NCBI GenBank assembly: GCA_015698045.1
Contig: BLAL01000068.1
Coordinates: 310,001 to 374,000, forward strand
Reading direction: 5' to 3'
Length of the DNA stretch: 64,000 nucleotides
DNA from: Rhizophagus clarus
Lineage: Eukaryota; Glomeromycota; Glomeromycetes; Glomerales; Glomeraceae
Part shown: positions 12,746 to 24,014 of the stretch, one piece after another
Position numbering within the stretch: position 1 is the first letter of the stretch
Layout of the letters: the number at the start of each line of letters is the position of its first letter
Program-made: the position numbers and the translations under genes
The notes under the pieces: model-generated
Told to the model about the DNA's origin: nothing
The model's input: the letters and a program-made list of their open reading frames with translations, nothing else
The model's database searches: none

Positions 12746-13030
12746 TCACATCATTGGTAGATCTGGATCACTTTCCGCTGTAGTAGAAAAACAATGTTGT
12801 TACATTCATTATTCATATGTAAAGGTATTAATAATTACTTTTTTTAATAATTACCATCTCGTTTATCTTCATTAAAAGCAGCTATAATATTTCAAAAAAA
12901 GTTTAAAAATTTGATTAATTTGATAATTAATATTAATCTAGTTAAAAAAAAATATTTTTTTAGGAAATAATATATTACCTGCTGAAGCAATAGTAAGGAC
13001 AAAAACCAATAAGAAGTATTTCAAATGCAT
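12746..13030 (-). CDS. possible tiny secreted peptide precursor with Kex2-type sites (three exons)
   Basis: The ATG at 13030 opens a hydrophobic signal peptide, MHLKYFLLVFVLTIASA. Proposed exons are 12979-13030, 12855-12881 and 12746-12777, with introns of 97 and 77 nt (donors GTAATA and GTAATT, acceptors TATAG and TACAG, phase 1 each). Splicing gives 36 aa: signal, AAFNEDKR, then DAESDPDLPMM and a TGA. Directly after the TGA, the same frame reads YRREAEAEA and then TAA (12716-12718). KR and RR are Kex2-like sites, and EAEA is the spacer type removed by Ste13-like peptidases in yeast alpha-factor. The TGA may be the true end or a nonsense change in a longer precursor. A TATATAAA box lies on the minus strand at 13126-13133, about 96 nt upstream. 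The very small exons make this model uncertain. Confidence 0.5.
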
Positions 13031-15649
13031 GATTTCAAAAATGTTGAATGTGTTAGATATTTAAGTTCGTTGTTGTTTAAAAATATATTTGCTTTTTTTC
13101 CTCCTCTTCCTTAAGTCTCAAACTGTTTATATAAGAAATTTCTTAAGTTTTTTTTTTTTTTTTTTTGACACGTACTTTTGAAAGTCTAATTGTGGCTATT
13201 AACCAATTAACCGGTAAGATTCTGTTTTAACCAGTTAAAATAGTTGTTCTGAGTTTAGTATTACGACCAAAAGATAATCTTAAAAAAAAAGTTTAATTTG
13301 TTATGATTAAATATTTAATTCCAGCCTGCCTAAGTTTAAACCAGTTAAATAATGGATGATAAGAATAAGGCTGATTTTCATTATAATTGAAATCGAAGTA
13401 TAAACGTGCAAGAATATGCTGCCACGATTTTATACACAGCATAAAATTCGAATAAACATTGCCACGTAACATGACATCAGGTATTATCAATTCCTTCAAG
13501 ATTAACTGTTTTTCTACATTTAAAGAACAATAAAGGAGCATTACTAATAAATCCTTAATATAAACTTCTAATGAGAGAATGTTTTTATCAAGATAAAATA
13601 TTATTTACTAGTCATATAATAATTTTGGTTACAATAATAAAAATATCAATTTTTCTTGATCATAAAGTTACACCTATTTCCTTAATACTTACTAGTAACG
13701 GTAGAACAAGCCTCACTACGAATTATAACCATGAATTATTTTTTAAAATACCAAAAATTTATTATTCACATCGGTCAATTTAATTTGTTTGCGTGTCATG
13801 ATAACATGATTCCAACATTTCAACAATTTTCATTTTAGAACATACCACGGTTACTATGGTCACATGGTGTGGCTTTTACGCCACACATTAGATGATTACA
13901 ACCTTAATGGACAAAAAGAAAACGTTCAAGCATTTGATTGATGTACTGAAACTGAGACATTGTCAAAAAAAAATGTCAACCTGAGTAAAACACAGTACTT
14001 TTTTTTTTTTACCAATAGACGCAATTCTTTATTTAATTTAGCATTACTACTGAATAGATTGAATAAATATAAATTCATATAACCTCATTATCCAGTACTA
14101 CCGTGGGATTAAAATCCATTGGAGACGAATTCCCGAAAATTAACCTGCATTCTGCCAGTATCATACGTCTACGCATATTATTATCCCTCCCTGCAGATTA
14201 AAACTTGCCTTCAGGCACTTTTGTTCGCCAAATAAATAAAATAATACTTGAATTACATACACAAAAAGCAAGATCGCAAAAAAAACCCTAAGTTAGTGGT
14301 TCGCCGGAGCTATAATGAATCTATTCAAGTATTGACTATCGAGACGGATTAAATCTCTTCATATTACATCACAGTAATCTAGAGAATCTCTCTTCGGCAA
14401 AATCTGCAGTTTCTTAATGGCTCTCTTGCAAAAGTATCGACTCTGGTCATGTGTCTCGATGTGATTGGCTTTCATACGCTCCCACTTTGTCAGAGTGACT
14501 GCGCCAAATAAACCTAACGAAAAATCAAAAACAAAAGGAAAGAAAAAACGGTAAACTAATACTGGAAAAATTATCCCACTTCCATAAACACACTTCTCTG
14601 AAGATTTATTATCCACTGTACAAACCAATTTAAATATTGTTTGTAAATGAATTTACATTAGTAAAAATCTTAATTTACACAATCTATCCAGTATTACCAC
14701 TAAATTATCTACCTCCATGTGATTTTATGGCGTTTAAATTTTGTTTGGCTCAACGTTTATTTCACTCGTTTATCTTAGATGAGAAAAAAATCGAAAAAAA
14801 AAGAAAGAAAGAAAAAGTAACTAATATTATCTTTAAAAATATTAAATTACTTATTTTACAATAAACATATTCACTCTCTGCGCTTTAAACTTAATTGTGG
14901 AAACAAGTATCCATTAAATACTAAAATGAACATACAACAAAAGAAAAAAATAAAAAAACTATAAATTGAAAAAGGAGTTTCGATAATTTCATCATTATAT
15001 CAAAAACTTCTTTTGACCGTTTCGATTTGTTTCAATACGCACCTAATAAATCATAATCAAACAACAGACTTACTTAGAACCATGAACATCAAAGCGTATA
15101 AAGCGCTCAAGAAACCTAAGGACGATCGTATGATAGTGGGCTTATGGAAAGACATGCTGTACTGACATGTTCTTCAGACAAACGTTCACCTTCGCTGAAA
15201 AGATTTGTAAATGGTCTCGCGTCGAACCCTTTGGTAATAAAAAACTTTCCTACAAAGGTAAGAATGGGTCGTCAAACAAAAAATCATAAGATGATGGAAA
15301 ACAGACGATTCATCGAGTCTCGACTGAGTCACGAAGAAACATTCGAAACGAAACAAGTTCTGGAGCACTTTCCATATTACGCTGAATTTTTCGCGATTTT
15401 TTTCTTTCTTTTAGATTCAAGTGTCATGGAAGCCAACGGACGGGTATGTAGCCGAGTGTAATCACCTATACCTACCTATATGTTTATATAGTTTACGTAG
15501 TTCACAACGGTTGCGCGTTACATCTATAAGCCCAGTCAAACAAAGTTCTTATGTACTGTATATTGAAAGAAAATTTTTATCCCATGGATACCACATATAT
15601 AGTATGTACTCTAATTTAGTAATCAATGTTATGATGCCAGAAGGAAGTT
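13031..15649. other. intergenic with unresolved higher-GC segments
   Basis: No gene is recognised. The stretches 14359-14628 and 15060-15470 are less AT-rich than their surroundings and have frames of 89 and 105 codons. The second contains a good donor (AAAG|GTAAGA at 15258) and an acceptor (TTTCTTTCTTTTAG at about 15402-15415), so a short spliced gene or an old transposon piece is possible. Neither product resembles a family I know. Confidence 0.3.
13126..13133 (-). promoter_or_regulatory. TATA box of the peptide-precursor gene
   Basis: TATATAAA on the minus strand, about 96 nt upstream of the ATG at 13030. The spacing matches the TATA box of the other secreted-peptide gene (20077-20084). 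Confidence 0.4.
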
Positions 15650-15860
15650 GGATTTTGAGCATTTCCCTATTTAAGAACGTGTTCTCAAGTTTTAATTTAA
15701 GGTTATTATAATTTTGAATAATTATTGTATTGAGATCAAAAGAATTGAACGAAATTTAACGGATTGAATATGATAACTAGTTCATTTGTCATTAAATCAG
15801 GTTGATGTAAATTTCGATAGTAATATCGTTGCGTTCATTAGTATAATGAATTAAGCTGTA
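15650..15860 (-). pseudogene. short BTB-BACK-TLDc relic
   Basis: The plus-strand text TTTAAGAACGTGTTCTCAAG ... ATTGAGATCAAAAGAA ... GTCATTAAATCAGG follows the BACK region of the intact gene (3849-3990). From about 15795 it jumps to sequence like the first exon (ATTTCGATAGTAATATCG, compare 4485-4505). The intervening parts are deleted. It lies just downstream of the frameshifted copy at 16424-17933, in the same orientation. Confidence 0.6.
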
Positions 15861-16423
15861 ATCATATTTCGATGAACTTTCCAATCTGACTTCGTGCATA
15901 AAGTGTATTTACCTTTTCTTCGGATTAGCATACATTATGATGGTTTTATAAAATTTGGACTTAACACGATGTTCTTTTTCAAATTTTTTGTCCGATGGAG
16001 CAGTAATTGCGAAAAAACACTAAATTAAAAACATGATCATTTAATATAAAAAATCTTTTACAATTTGTTATTTCGAGTTTCTAAATTTTGTCGTTTCTAC
16101 CTAAAGTTCATTTTATTAAACCTTTTTTTTGAACGATATCTTTGACTATGAGTCTACTGAAATACAATTTTATTTTTAGCCCGATTCTTAGTGACTATAT
16201 TTTTACGGTAAATATAAAAAACTGCAATTTTCTGTGATTTATCCGTATACAACCCATCCATTAACAATTTTTGATAAATTCGATAGTATAAGAAGATTTA
16301 CTTTCTTGAAAAGCTCATTTAGTCCATGTAACGTCCGTTTTAGACAAAAACGATCTTATTTATTATATTCTTTAACAACCTCTTTTTGCTTAAAATCTGG
16401 TCAAATAATAACCATTAAATGCT

Positions 16424-17933
16424 TTATACGATTTGAAATACTTCACACTCTTGTACAATAAAATAACTTTCAGTTTTTCTAATTGGTTTCTCATAAGATT
16501 TTTTTATACTATAACAACTCTTATCAAATCTGACTTCCCACATCATAAGATCTCCATTACCAAATGATGGACCGCGCCCATACCCATTATTTATGGCATT
16601 ATTTTCATACATTACACGACTTATAATGTGATCATCGATTCTATCATTATTAAAAGAAAATATAAAACTGTTCTTAGTTTTACCCCAAATATGATTAGAT
16701 GTCCATTCAATCGGATTATATCCTCCAAGAATTTCATTGCTATCTTTCACTTTGACAATTGTTACCGTACGAGGTTTATTATCACAAAGTTCATGAAATT
16801 TATTTTTTTCTAATCCATCACGGGATCCACGAAATAATAATTTATATTCGTATGGAGAATCTAACTCGTCGTTAATTTCTAACCTATTAATCCATTTTGA
16901 GATCAAACTCGGCATGTTGAGTTGTAATAATTTTTGAATCAAATACTTTTAAATTAGCTTCCTTGGTTATACAAGGGTTTGACTTATCGCTTGGCTTGAT
17001 GTTAGGATCCAAAAGGTTTAGAAATGTTTTTAATAAATTTATGTATAATTCTTCAGGCAAAATTTCCCTATAAGGAAATACTTTATCTAAAAATTCTTTA
17101 GAAGTTAAATTATAAAATTTAATAAATGGAATAAATTGTTGTAATGTACTCTTTAAAGCGTTAAAATCTTCTTTTGAATAGTTTGTGATATCAGAGGGAA
17201 GTTCTGGATTTTGTGCATGTCCCCACTTAAGAACGTGTTCCCAAACTTGAATTTCACTCATTTGAAGATTTTCGTTTTGAATTATTGAAATTAGAAGTTT
17301 CTCTGGAATTGAGGAAAAACTCAACGAGTTAAAAATCTTAACTGGCTCTTTTGCCATTAAATCAGTGCAATATTTTTGAAGTTCAGAGAAAGATTCATTT
17401 CCGAAACTTGTTTGATATATAAGGTTAAAATTTTGTTCCATCCATTTTGCTCTACTTTCAATTAAGAATGATTGTGAATAAATGACTAATTCCTGAAGAC
17501 TAAGTTCATTAGCGGCAGTTAAAATTTGAATTATATCTAAATTATCATATTCATTTAAGGAAAGATTCACACCATAAATATATCTATAAATATATTTATA
17601 AAAAAAAAAAAAATTTAAAATTTTTTATTTAATTGCTTAAAAGCGTCATTTATTCATCATTAAGTTCTTTTCTTACCTTAGGATTATTTGAAAAATCTCA
17701 GGCGAGATGTTTGGTAATTTAATATGTACCAAAGTTCTATCATTTTTCTTTTTATTAGTTGATAAAATTCTTCGTAAATAAGGAGAACGATAATATAAAA
17801 TAACCATATGAGCACGAAATATTTTTATATAAGGGTCATTGCCAACTTCAATAGTAATATCATAATATTCTTCATCATTTAAAATTTCAAGTAAATTTTG
17901 AAATAATTTTGGTAACAATTTATTATCTGCCAT
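16424..17933 (-). pseudogene. BTB-BACK-TLDc gene copy with a single frameshift
   Basis: Exons 17677-17933 and 16424-17583 have the same splice sites and phase as the intact gene (intron 17584-17676). The BTB and BACK parts are open and close to the 3045-4574 gene. At about 16898-16904 there is one extra T (GCCGAGTTTGATCTC against GCCGAACTGATCTC). It ends the frame after HAEFDLKMD. The TLDc domain (ISKWINRLEINDE, LLFRGSRDGLEKN, GGYNPIEWTS, YGRGPSFGNGDL) continues in the next frame to its normal end. Without the extra base the gene would be complete. So this is either a very young pseudogene or a sequencing error in a short T run. If real, the product is a BTB-BACK protein of about 310 residues without TLDc. 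Confidence 0.8.
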
Positions 17934-18047
17934 TACTTTTTTTTTAAAGAAACAAGAGAATAAAATTTTGTTTTAATAAAAAATAAAAAATTAGTTATGG
18001 TATCGACTTTATAATTATATACCCTGTACAACGTTAAAATTTTCCGA

Positions 18048-18053
18048 CACGTG
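18048..18053. promoter_or_regulatory. CACGTG element upstream of second BTB-TLDc copy
   Basis: CGACACGTGACTAAA lies about 115 nt upstream of the ATG at 17933, with CTGTACAACGTTA just beside it, as in the intact gene. Confidence 0.4.
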
Positions 18054-18059
18054 ACTAAA

Positions 18060-20076
18060 TTTCTCATCGGGAAAAATTTATCCTATTCCGCGGGCTTTGT
18101 GCATTAAAAGCTTTCGTTACTTGTTTTACTTTAATACAGTTGTGAAAATTATTTCAATAAAATAAAAATAAAAATTGCGCTGGTTTGTATTTAAAAAAGT
18201 TTTTAAAAAAAAGTTTGTTTTCCCCTTACTGCATCGAAATAATTTTTTTTTTTACTACTTAAATCAGAACATAGAACCCAGAATTTTTTACTATCCCAAA
18301 CATATTTTTACGATTGCTCCTGCATTAAATTATCATTTACCGTCACTATCATAAACATCCAATTCATCCAATTATTGGAGCTGTGAAAAATAATCGTACT
18401 TCTTTTTGACCCTTATAAATTAATGCATATATCAGTTTATTTATATTTTATAATTTGGATAAAAAATAAAGGTACGCGGCTTTCACTGCTTGTTCATATC
18501 ATGATTTTTCCTTTACGTTCGTTCGTAATGATTGATACAAAAGATCGGTGATTACGTGAAATCATCAATTATATAAATTTAACGATCCCACGTTCTAGTT
18601 TTTTATCCCGAAATCAATGAATAGTTAAATTTATTAGAAAAGAAATTTATTATTATTATTTTTTTTTTTAATTTATTTAATTTATTTGCATATTTATTTT
18701 ATTTCATGATTTTTTAATGCATTTGAACAAATGAATGCAATAATTAATGATCATAATTAAAGAAACTTATTATAAAATTAATAATCGTTTGAAAAGATTT
18801 TAAAATTTTCTAATATAAAACCAAAGTATAAAAATCTATCATCTGTTCAACACGACAACCTTTACCGGACGATCGACTCGCTGGATCATGAATACGATTT
18901 TGACAACACACACTGTGCAGGCAAAAGTCACTTCAACGTAATATCACTCGTTTTTACGCAAGTTTCTTTTACAACCCATCCAAATCTCGAATATCGTTCA
19001 AATAATCCTACAAAATATTTAAAAATGCGTTAATTTATTAGAAAATTTCTCACATAAATATACAAATATTAATAATATTAATTTCCTACCTCCAGAAATA
19101 TTATTTAACATTGTTTCTTATCACCAAAAAAAAAAAAAAAAAAAAAAAAATACATAATTTTGATTAGGGAATTTTCTTATTACATCAATTTTTTTATGAA
19201 TATTTATTATGTATTATTTATTATAAAAACATAATTTTTTGTTTCAAGTTAAAAAAAAAAATAGTACTTACGATGTTATTCTAGCGCTAATCCAAAAATG
19301 TTTGATTCGAATTTGCTATCTAAAATTAAAGTTAAACAACAAATAAAACTGGATTAAAAAGCTAAAAATAAAAAAAATAAACAAGTAAAAAGCTGTAGAT
19401 CATTATGGAAATTTTTGTGTTCATGATCGACATCTGCCAAGAACTTTTTAAAGAAATTTCATATTATGCATTACAACCATTTTTTTCTCGAACCATACCA
19501 AAAAAAATTTTTTAATTGAAGTACAACTATGGAAAATTATCATTTGTTTCGTGATAATTAACTGATAATAATAATAAAAAAAAAAAAAAAAAATTAAAAA
19601 AAACAAAAAATAATATGTCAATGGAATTGCCTTTTTCTGTATAAAAAATTTTATTATTGACAATCTGCCATGAGAACAACTTTAAAAAATTTTTCATTCC
19701 GCCTTGACTATTTTGAACTTTTTTTAAACCGACGCAGTAAATGAATATTCCTCGGTAAGTTTAATTAGACGAAACTTGTTATCATACTATAAAAAAAGTA
19801 TGAAAATTAAATCAATCTATTATTTTGTATGATATCTATGAATCTTCCTTTAAAAGAAAGAAATTTTGATTCACATATGGTTATTAATTCATTTTTTATC
19901 TAATGCGCGAGTATGAAAAGAAAATTAATTTAACCGAATGAGAGATCAAAATCTTTAAAGAACATGATTAGCTATATGAAATCATAAATCATCGACAATA
20001 ACTATGAAAATTTCTATTCAAAGGAATTTAGTAAGAATATGTAAACTATTTATAAAAGATTTTGAATTCCAAAAAC
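18060..20076. other. intergenic; paralogous to 61.9-62.5 kb
   Basis: No gene seen. Parts at 18400-18620 and 18940-19340 match 61570-62480 (for example AATGATTGAT...GATTACG and TTCTAGCGCTAATCCAA). They mark an old duplication that includes the BTB-TLDc copy. A TTTTTTTT/AAAAAAAA-rich stretch occurs at 19120-19600. Confidence 0.45.
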
Positions 20077-20084
20077 TATATAAA
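20077..20084 (+). promoter_or_regulatory. TATA box of the Kex2-processed repeat protein gene
   Basis: TATATAAA, about 96 nt upstream of the ATG at 20180, followed by a pyrimidine-rich stretch where transcription could start. Confidence 0.5.
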
Positions 20085-20179
20085 CCTTTGCTCTTCTCCC
20101 TTCCAAAAGTCTTCAGTTCGATCTGAAATAAATTTAAAGGTCGAGATCAAAAATAAAATAAAAGTTTTGAAGTACAATC

Positions 20180-21069
20180 ATGAAGTTATCAACACTTATT
20201 TGTTTGGCAATTTTGGGAGTTTCGACCCTTAATGAAGGTGAGTAATATACAACTCGATTTTAAAGAATACGAGCAAAAAAAAATTTTTTTTTAATTTACA
20301 TTATTTTTAACATACGTATATAGTTACTGCCGCTCCTACTCCTATTGCCAAGGTTGAATTGAATGATAAACGTGGTGATACCTATGAATACAAAGAAGAC
20401 GATCACAAAAAAGATGATTATTACAATCCCTACTATAATCCCTACTATAATCCCTACTATAATCCATACGTCAAAGGCTACAACCCTTATTATAATCCGT
20501 ATGTTAGTAGCGATTATTACGATCACAAGGATGACCATAAGAATGATGATTACTACCAAAAAGATGAATACAAAGGCGAGAAAAATTACAAACGTGATGC
20601 CTTAGCTGGATTCACCACGAAAGATGAATACAAAGAAGATGATCACAAAGATGATTATTATTACAATCCCTACTATAACCCATACATCAAAGGCTACAAC
20701 CCTTATTATAATCCATACGTCAAAGGCTACAGCCCTTATTATAATCCATACGTTAGTAGCGATTATTACGATCAAAAGGATGACCATAAGAATGATGATG
20801 AATACAAAGGCGAGAAAAATTACAAACGTGATGCCTTAGCTGGATTCACCACGAAAGATGAATACAAAGAAGATGATCACAAAGATGATTATTATTACAA
20901 TCCCTACTATAACCCATACGTCAAAGGCTACAACCCTTATTACAATCCATACGTCAAAGGCTACAGCCCTTATTATAATCCATACGTTAGTAGCGATTAT
21001 TACGATCAAAAGGATGACCATAAGAATGATGATTACTACCAAAAAGATGAATACAATAAATCATATTAG
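20180..21069 (+). CDS. secreted Kex2-processed repeat protein, Tyr/Asn/Pro-rich
   Basis: Exons 20180-20237 and 20324-21069 are joined across an 86-nt intron (AAG|GTGAGT ... TATAG, phase 1) and give 267 aa. Residues 1-22 are a signal peptide (MKLSTLICLAILGVSTLNE..VTA). The rest is three repeats separated by KR: NDKR|GDTYEY..., NYKR|DALAGFTTKDEY..., NYKR|DALAGFTTKDEY.... The repeats start at 20374, 20596 and 20830 (74, 78 and 79 codons). Each has an acidic-lysine head (EYKEDDHKDDYY), a core of YNPYYNPYVKGYNPYY-type motifs, and a YYDQKDDHKNDD tail. This is the layout of fungal Kex2-processed repeat proteins, which release peptides in the Golgi or outside. Release and function are inferred. The last two repeats are nearly identical in DNA, so they are recent. 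The internal repeats of NPYY vary in number, which suggests replication slippage. Confidence 0.9.
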
Positions 21070-21265
21070 TTTTTTTAATGATTTTCACATAGGGAAAAAT
21101 AGGTTTAATAGATTTTAATATAAAATTGTCTATTTTCTATTTAGTAGTTACCTTTCGGTATTTAATTTTAAATTTTAATTAATCGACCTTATTTGAGTAT
21201 ATTATGTATGTGAATAATTTTCTTATTTGTTATTTTTATTTGTAAATTTTTGACCATATTTTGAA

Positions 21266-21271
21266 AATAAA
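21266..21271 (+). terminator. poly(A) signal of the repeat protein gene
   Basis: AATAAA about 200 nt after the stop codon at 21067-21069. Confidence 0.4.
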
Positions 21272-21768
21272 GAACTTATACATATTATAATATAATCTAT
21301 TTTCACAAAAGTGAGGTTAAAATTTATTTATCTATAATAATAATAAATTTGTATAAAATGTCTAAAATAAAATGTAACATGATTAATCACGTTTCATTTA
21401 TTTCTTGGCTGTCAACTTACTTAACATACATGATATTAAGCACCCCCGAAATTAAGCACCCCCCACATTTTATATAATAGCTAAAAATAAGCACCTCTCG
21501 AACCGCAATAAAATTAATACTGAATTCGCATATATTTTGATTAAGCATACAAATATTATCTTCAAATTTATTGAGTTAGCGATATAGTTTACAAATAATT
21601 AAATTAACTTGTGTTCAGAATAAATGTGTCGCATATTTAACTCAATTCCAAAAAATGGATCGTCATCCAAAGTAATTGCTTCATGACTAAAATGTAATTA
21701 AAAGTTGCAATTAATTTGAACATATTAAAAATGAACTCTAATTTGAATATGCCTAGTACATGGAACTA

Positions 21769-22590
21769 TCATAGATTCTTTACACGTAAAGTTCCCATAT
21801 CACCATCACTGTCATCAATTATCTCAAATTCTTCATTTTCTTTATTCTTAACGTTAAAGAACCTGATAGTTTGAAAACAGATCTCGTATTATGTTGCGAT
21901 TTATTTTATTTATTTATTTAGTGAGGGATCGAGTCATCAGTATGTACATATAAAAGAAAAATAGTAAAGAAAAAAATACTAAATTAAAATTATAATCATA
22001 AAGAATAAACCAAGTTTAACAACCCAGCCTCTTTCCCGATAATGAGACGATGGAACACGGATAACCTCACAACAAGGGTATCCGATCGTAACACGAAAGG
22101 GAAAAAAAAATTAAACACCACTATGCCCCCACCCAAAAAATAAAATTGAATCTAAACTAAAAGGAATATAACTATCTCTATTTACTAAATGGTTGTACCA
22201 CGGACCGTTGTGTAAGAAATTTGATGAGGTTGCGATAATGTACGCAACCTTTGAATCTATGAGCTCTTTGGAGTAGTTGTAGCCAGTAACGTTTGTAATT
22301 GTGTGTAGTTGTGTATATTGCTGTCGACAGAAGTCTCGTATTATGTTGCGAGGAGATTTTATTTCGTCATTTTGTTGCATATCGAAAAATCACGCGTGAT
22401 TTTAAAAATTGTGGTCAGATTGTGTAACTTCAGCCAGGATTTTTTTGGCCGAGTTTAAAACGATTTTAGGCTTAAGTATACGATAATGAATATTATTCAG
22501 ATTAGTGTAATGCCTTATGTAATACTTTATGTAATTTATTTTATGTAAATTTAAATATGAATATTTGTAATAACTGATAATATTTGACAT
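21769..22590 (-). pseudogene. DDE-type (pogo/Tigger-like) transposase relic, interrupted by a LINE piece
   Basis: Minus-strand coding-like blocks are KPKIVLNSAKKILAEVTQSD (22402-22500), MQQNDEIKSPRNIIRD (22334-22380), continuing beyond the insertion as LFSNYQVL, and KNKENEEFEIIDDSDGD..TLRVKNL with a TGA at 21769-21771. An acidic C-terminus is usual for jerky/CENP-B-like transposases. C-rich repeats ATTAAGCACCCCC at 21436-21470 resemble a terminal inverted repeat of such elements. No matching right end was found. Family assignment is tentative. The frame is broken, and the LINE insertion at 21900-22333 splits it. Confidence 0.4.
21900..22333 (-). mobile_element. 5'-truncated LINE insertion with 18-bp target-site duplication
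   Basis: The piece is bounded by perfect copies of TCTCGTATTATGTTGCGA at 21882-21899 and 22334-22351. At the left it has an A-rich tail on the minus strand (AAATA-type, 21900-21920). The minus strand encodes the end of a LINE ORF, LHNGPWYNHLVNRD to FFGWGHSGV and a stop at 22111. It then has an untranslated part with AGAGGCTGGGTTGTTA that resembles the element at 59730-60347. The insertion disrupts the older transposase relic. Confidence 0.8.
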
Positions 22591-24014
22591 TTGTTAATAA
22601 ATTATTTAAATAATGCCTTAAACTAATATAAATTTTGATATCATATCAAACATACTGTACATATTAAATAACTAATTAATTAATTTAATTTAAAATAAAA
22701 AATTTACAATTATCCTTTTGTAATTAAATACAACATTAATGTTACGAATTCACCATGTCAAATATCATGTCAATAACCAACAATATTGTTATGCATGATA
22801 TTTCCATAACTATGCCAACATTCATGATAATATTATAATAAAAGAATTATAATATACTGCCAAAAAAATATACATTGATAGTAAAGTAAATCAAATATTT
22901 CAATCGAATTCTCTTTACGTATTTTTTAATAATAATTTCTTTAATTAAATATCCAGAACGAAGCGGACAGTAAATGTCTACGCACTATACAAAAATAGAT
23001 CACATGAATTTTTCTGCTACGTGAATGCCATCCAATAATATGTAATCGATTACTTTAAAAAAATTAAAAATTATTTTCAACCACATCCATCTTTTTTCAA
23101 TTTTCGCTCAGGCTCACAATAGTGTATATATATATATTCTTTTTTATGATATCATGTCAGTAAAATTCAATTTTCACATAATATTTACAATGAATCATAA
23201 TTCACTATATAAATTCATAATAAGTCAACCTCTTTAAGATCTTTTTTTTTTTATAATACTTTCTTTTATTGAACATTGGTCTAGCATCCGCTCCAAGAGC
23301 TAATAACAGACCGATTTAAACGTAAAAAAAATTACATTTATACATAAAAGCCACTCCGAGGAGTGATAACCTAAGCAAATTCTAAGAATGAGGCACTAAG
23401 GAGGTATCACTATCTAATTTTTGAATGACTTACCATCGTGATTTCCTCTCAATTATAATCCCACTATACTAAGTACATATAACTACCAATTGCTATATCC
23501 TACAATAATACAATGGGGAATAAGAAAGAAAACAAACGCAAATCCCAACAAAGAAATCCGTCTACAAAAAACAAAAGTTAATAATCCCCGTTGTTTCCTC
23601 AACAAATCCGCTAAATTATTGAAGATATCGGCAGAACTCTTTGGCGTAGGACGTGTCTTACGATTCCTTTTGGTTGGGTTCGGACCACATCGGGGTCGTT
23701 TCGATGCGCTCGTTTTGTTGAAGAACTATCGGCCCGCTCGCCGCCTGACCGAGTTTGTTTTGCCTTACAGGTTCGCCACGTGACCAATCATAGTAATATT
23801 GTCAATATCGAAAGAAGTTCTCAACGAAACAGCATGTCTGTATGTCTTTCGAAGAACCCTATCAGTTGTCTTTCCCTCTCTTTAATCTCGTCGCTAAAAT
23901 CAAAAAAAAAAATTTATTAAAAAACAAAGTGATTTACACAAAGTAACTTACTAACAATCATTCTTCATGAGAATTATTACGTGTCAAGTACTCAGGTTAT
24001 ACGATACTGACCAA
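22591..24014. other. intergenic with a possible retroelement piece
   Basis: A T run at 23243-23252 (poly-A on the minus strand) is followed by CTCCAAGAGCTAATAACAG and GAGGAGTGATAACC. A GC-richer, Arg-rich coding-like stretch lies at 23640-23790 on the minus strand (TWRTCKAKQTRSGGERAD...). It could be a decayed minus-strand non-LTR element. No matching target duplication was found. TTTATGATATCATGTCAGTA at 23141-23160 recurs with one change near 32410. Confidence 0.3.

Noticed and set aside
15144..15711. Frames of 105 and 96 codons as a gene
   Set aside because: No recognisable domain, and the end runs into a BTB-TLDc relic. Left as an unresolved segment.
19448..19663. 71-codon minus frame
   Set aside because: Poly-Phe/Tyr from an A/T run; not coding.
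20296..21118. Val/Ile-rich and Thr/Ile-rich frames overlapping the repeat protein gene
   Set aside because: They mirror the repeats of the real frame and lack signal peptide or splice logic.
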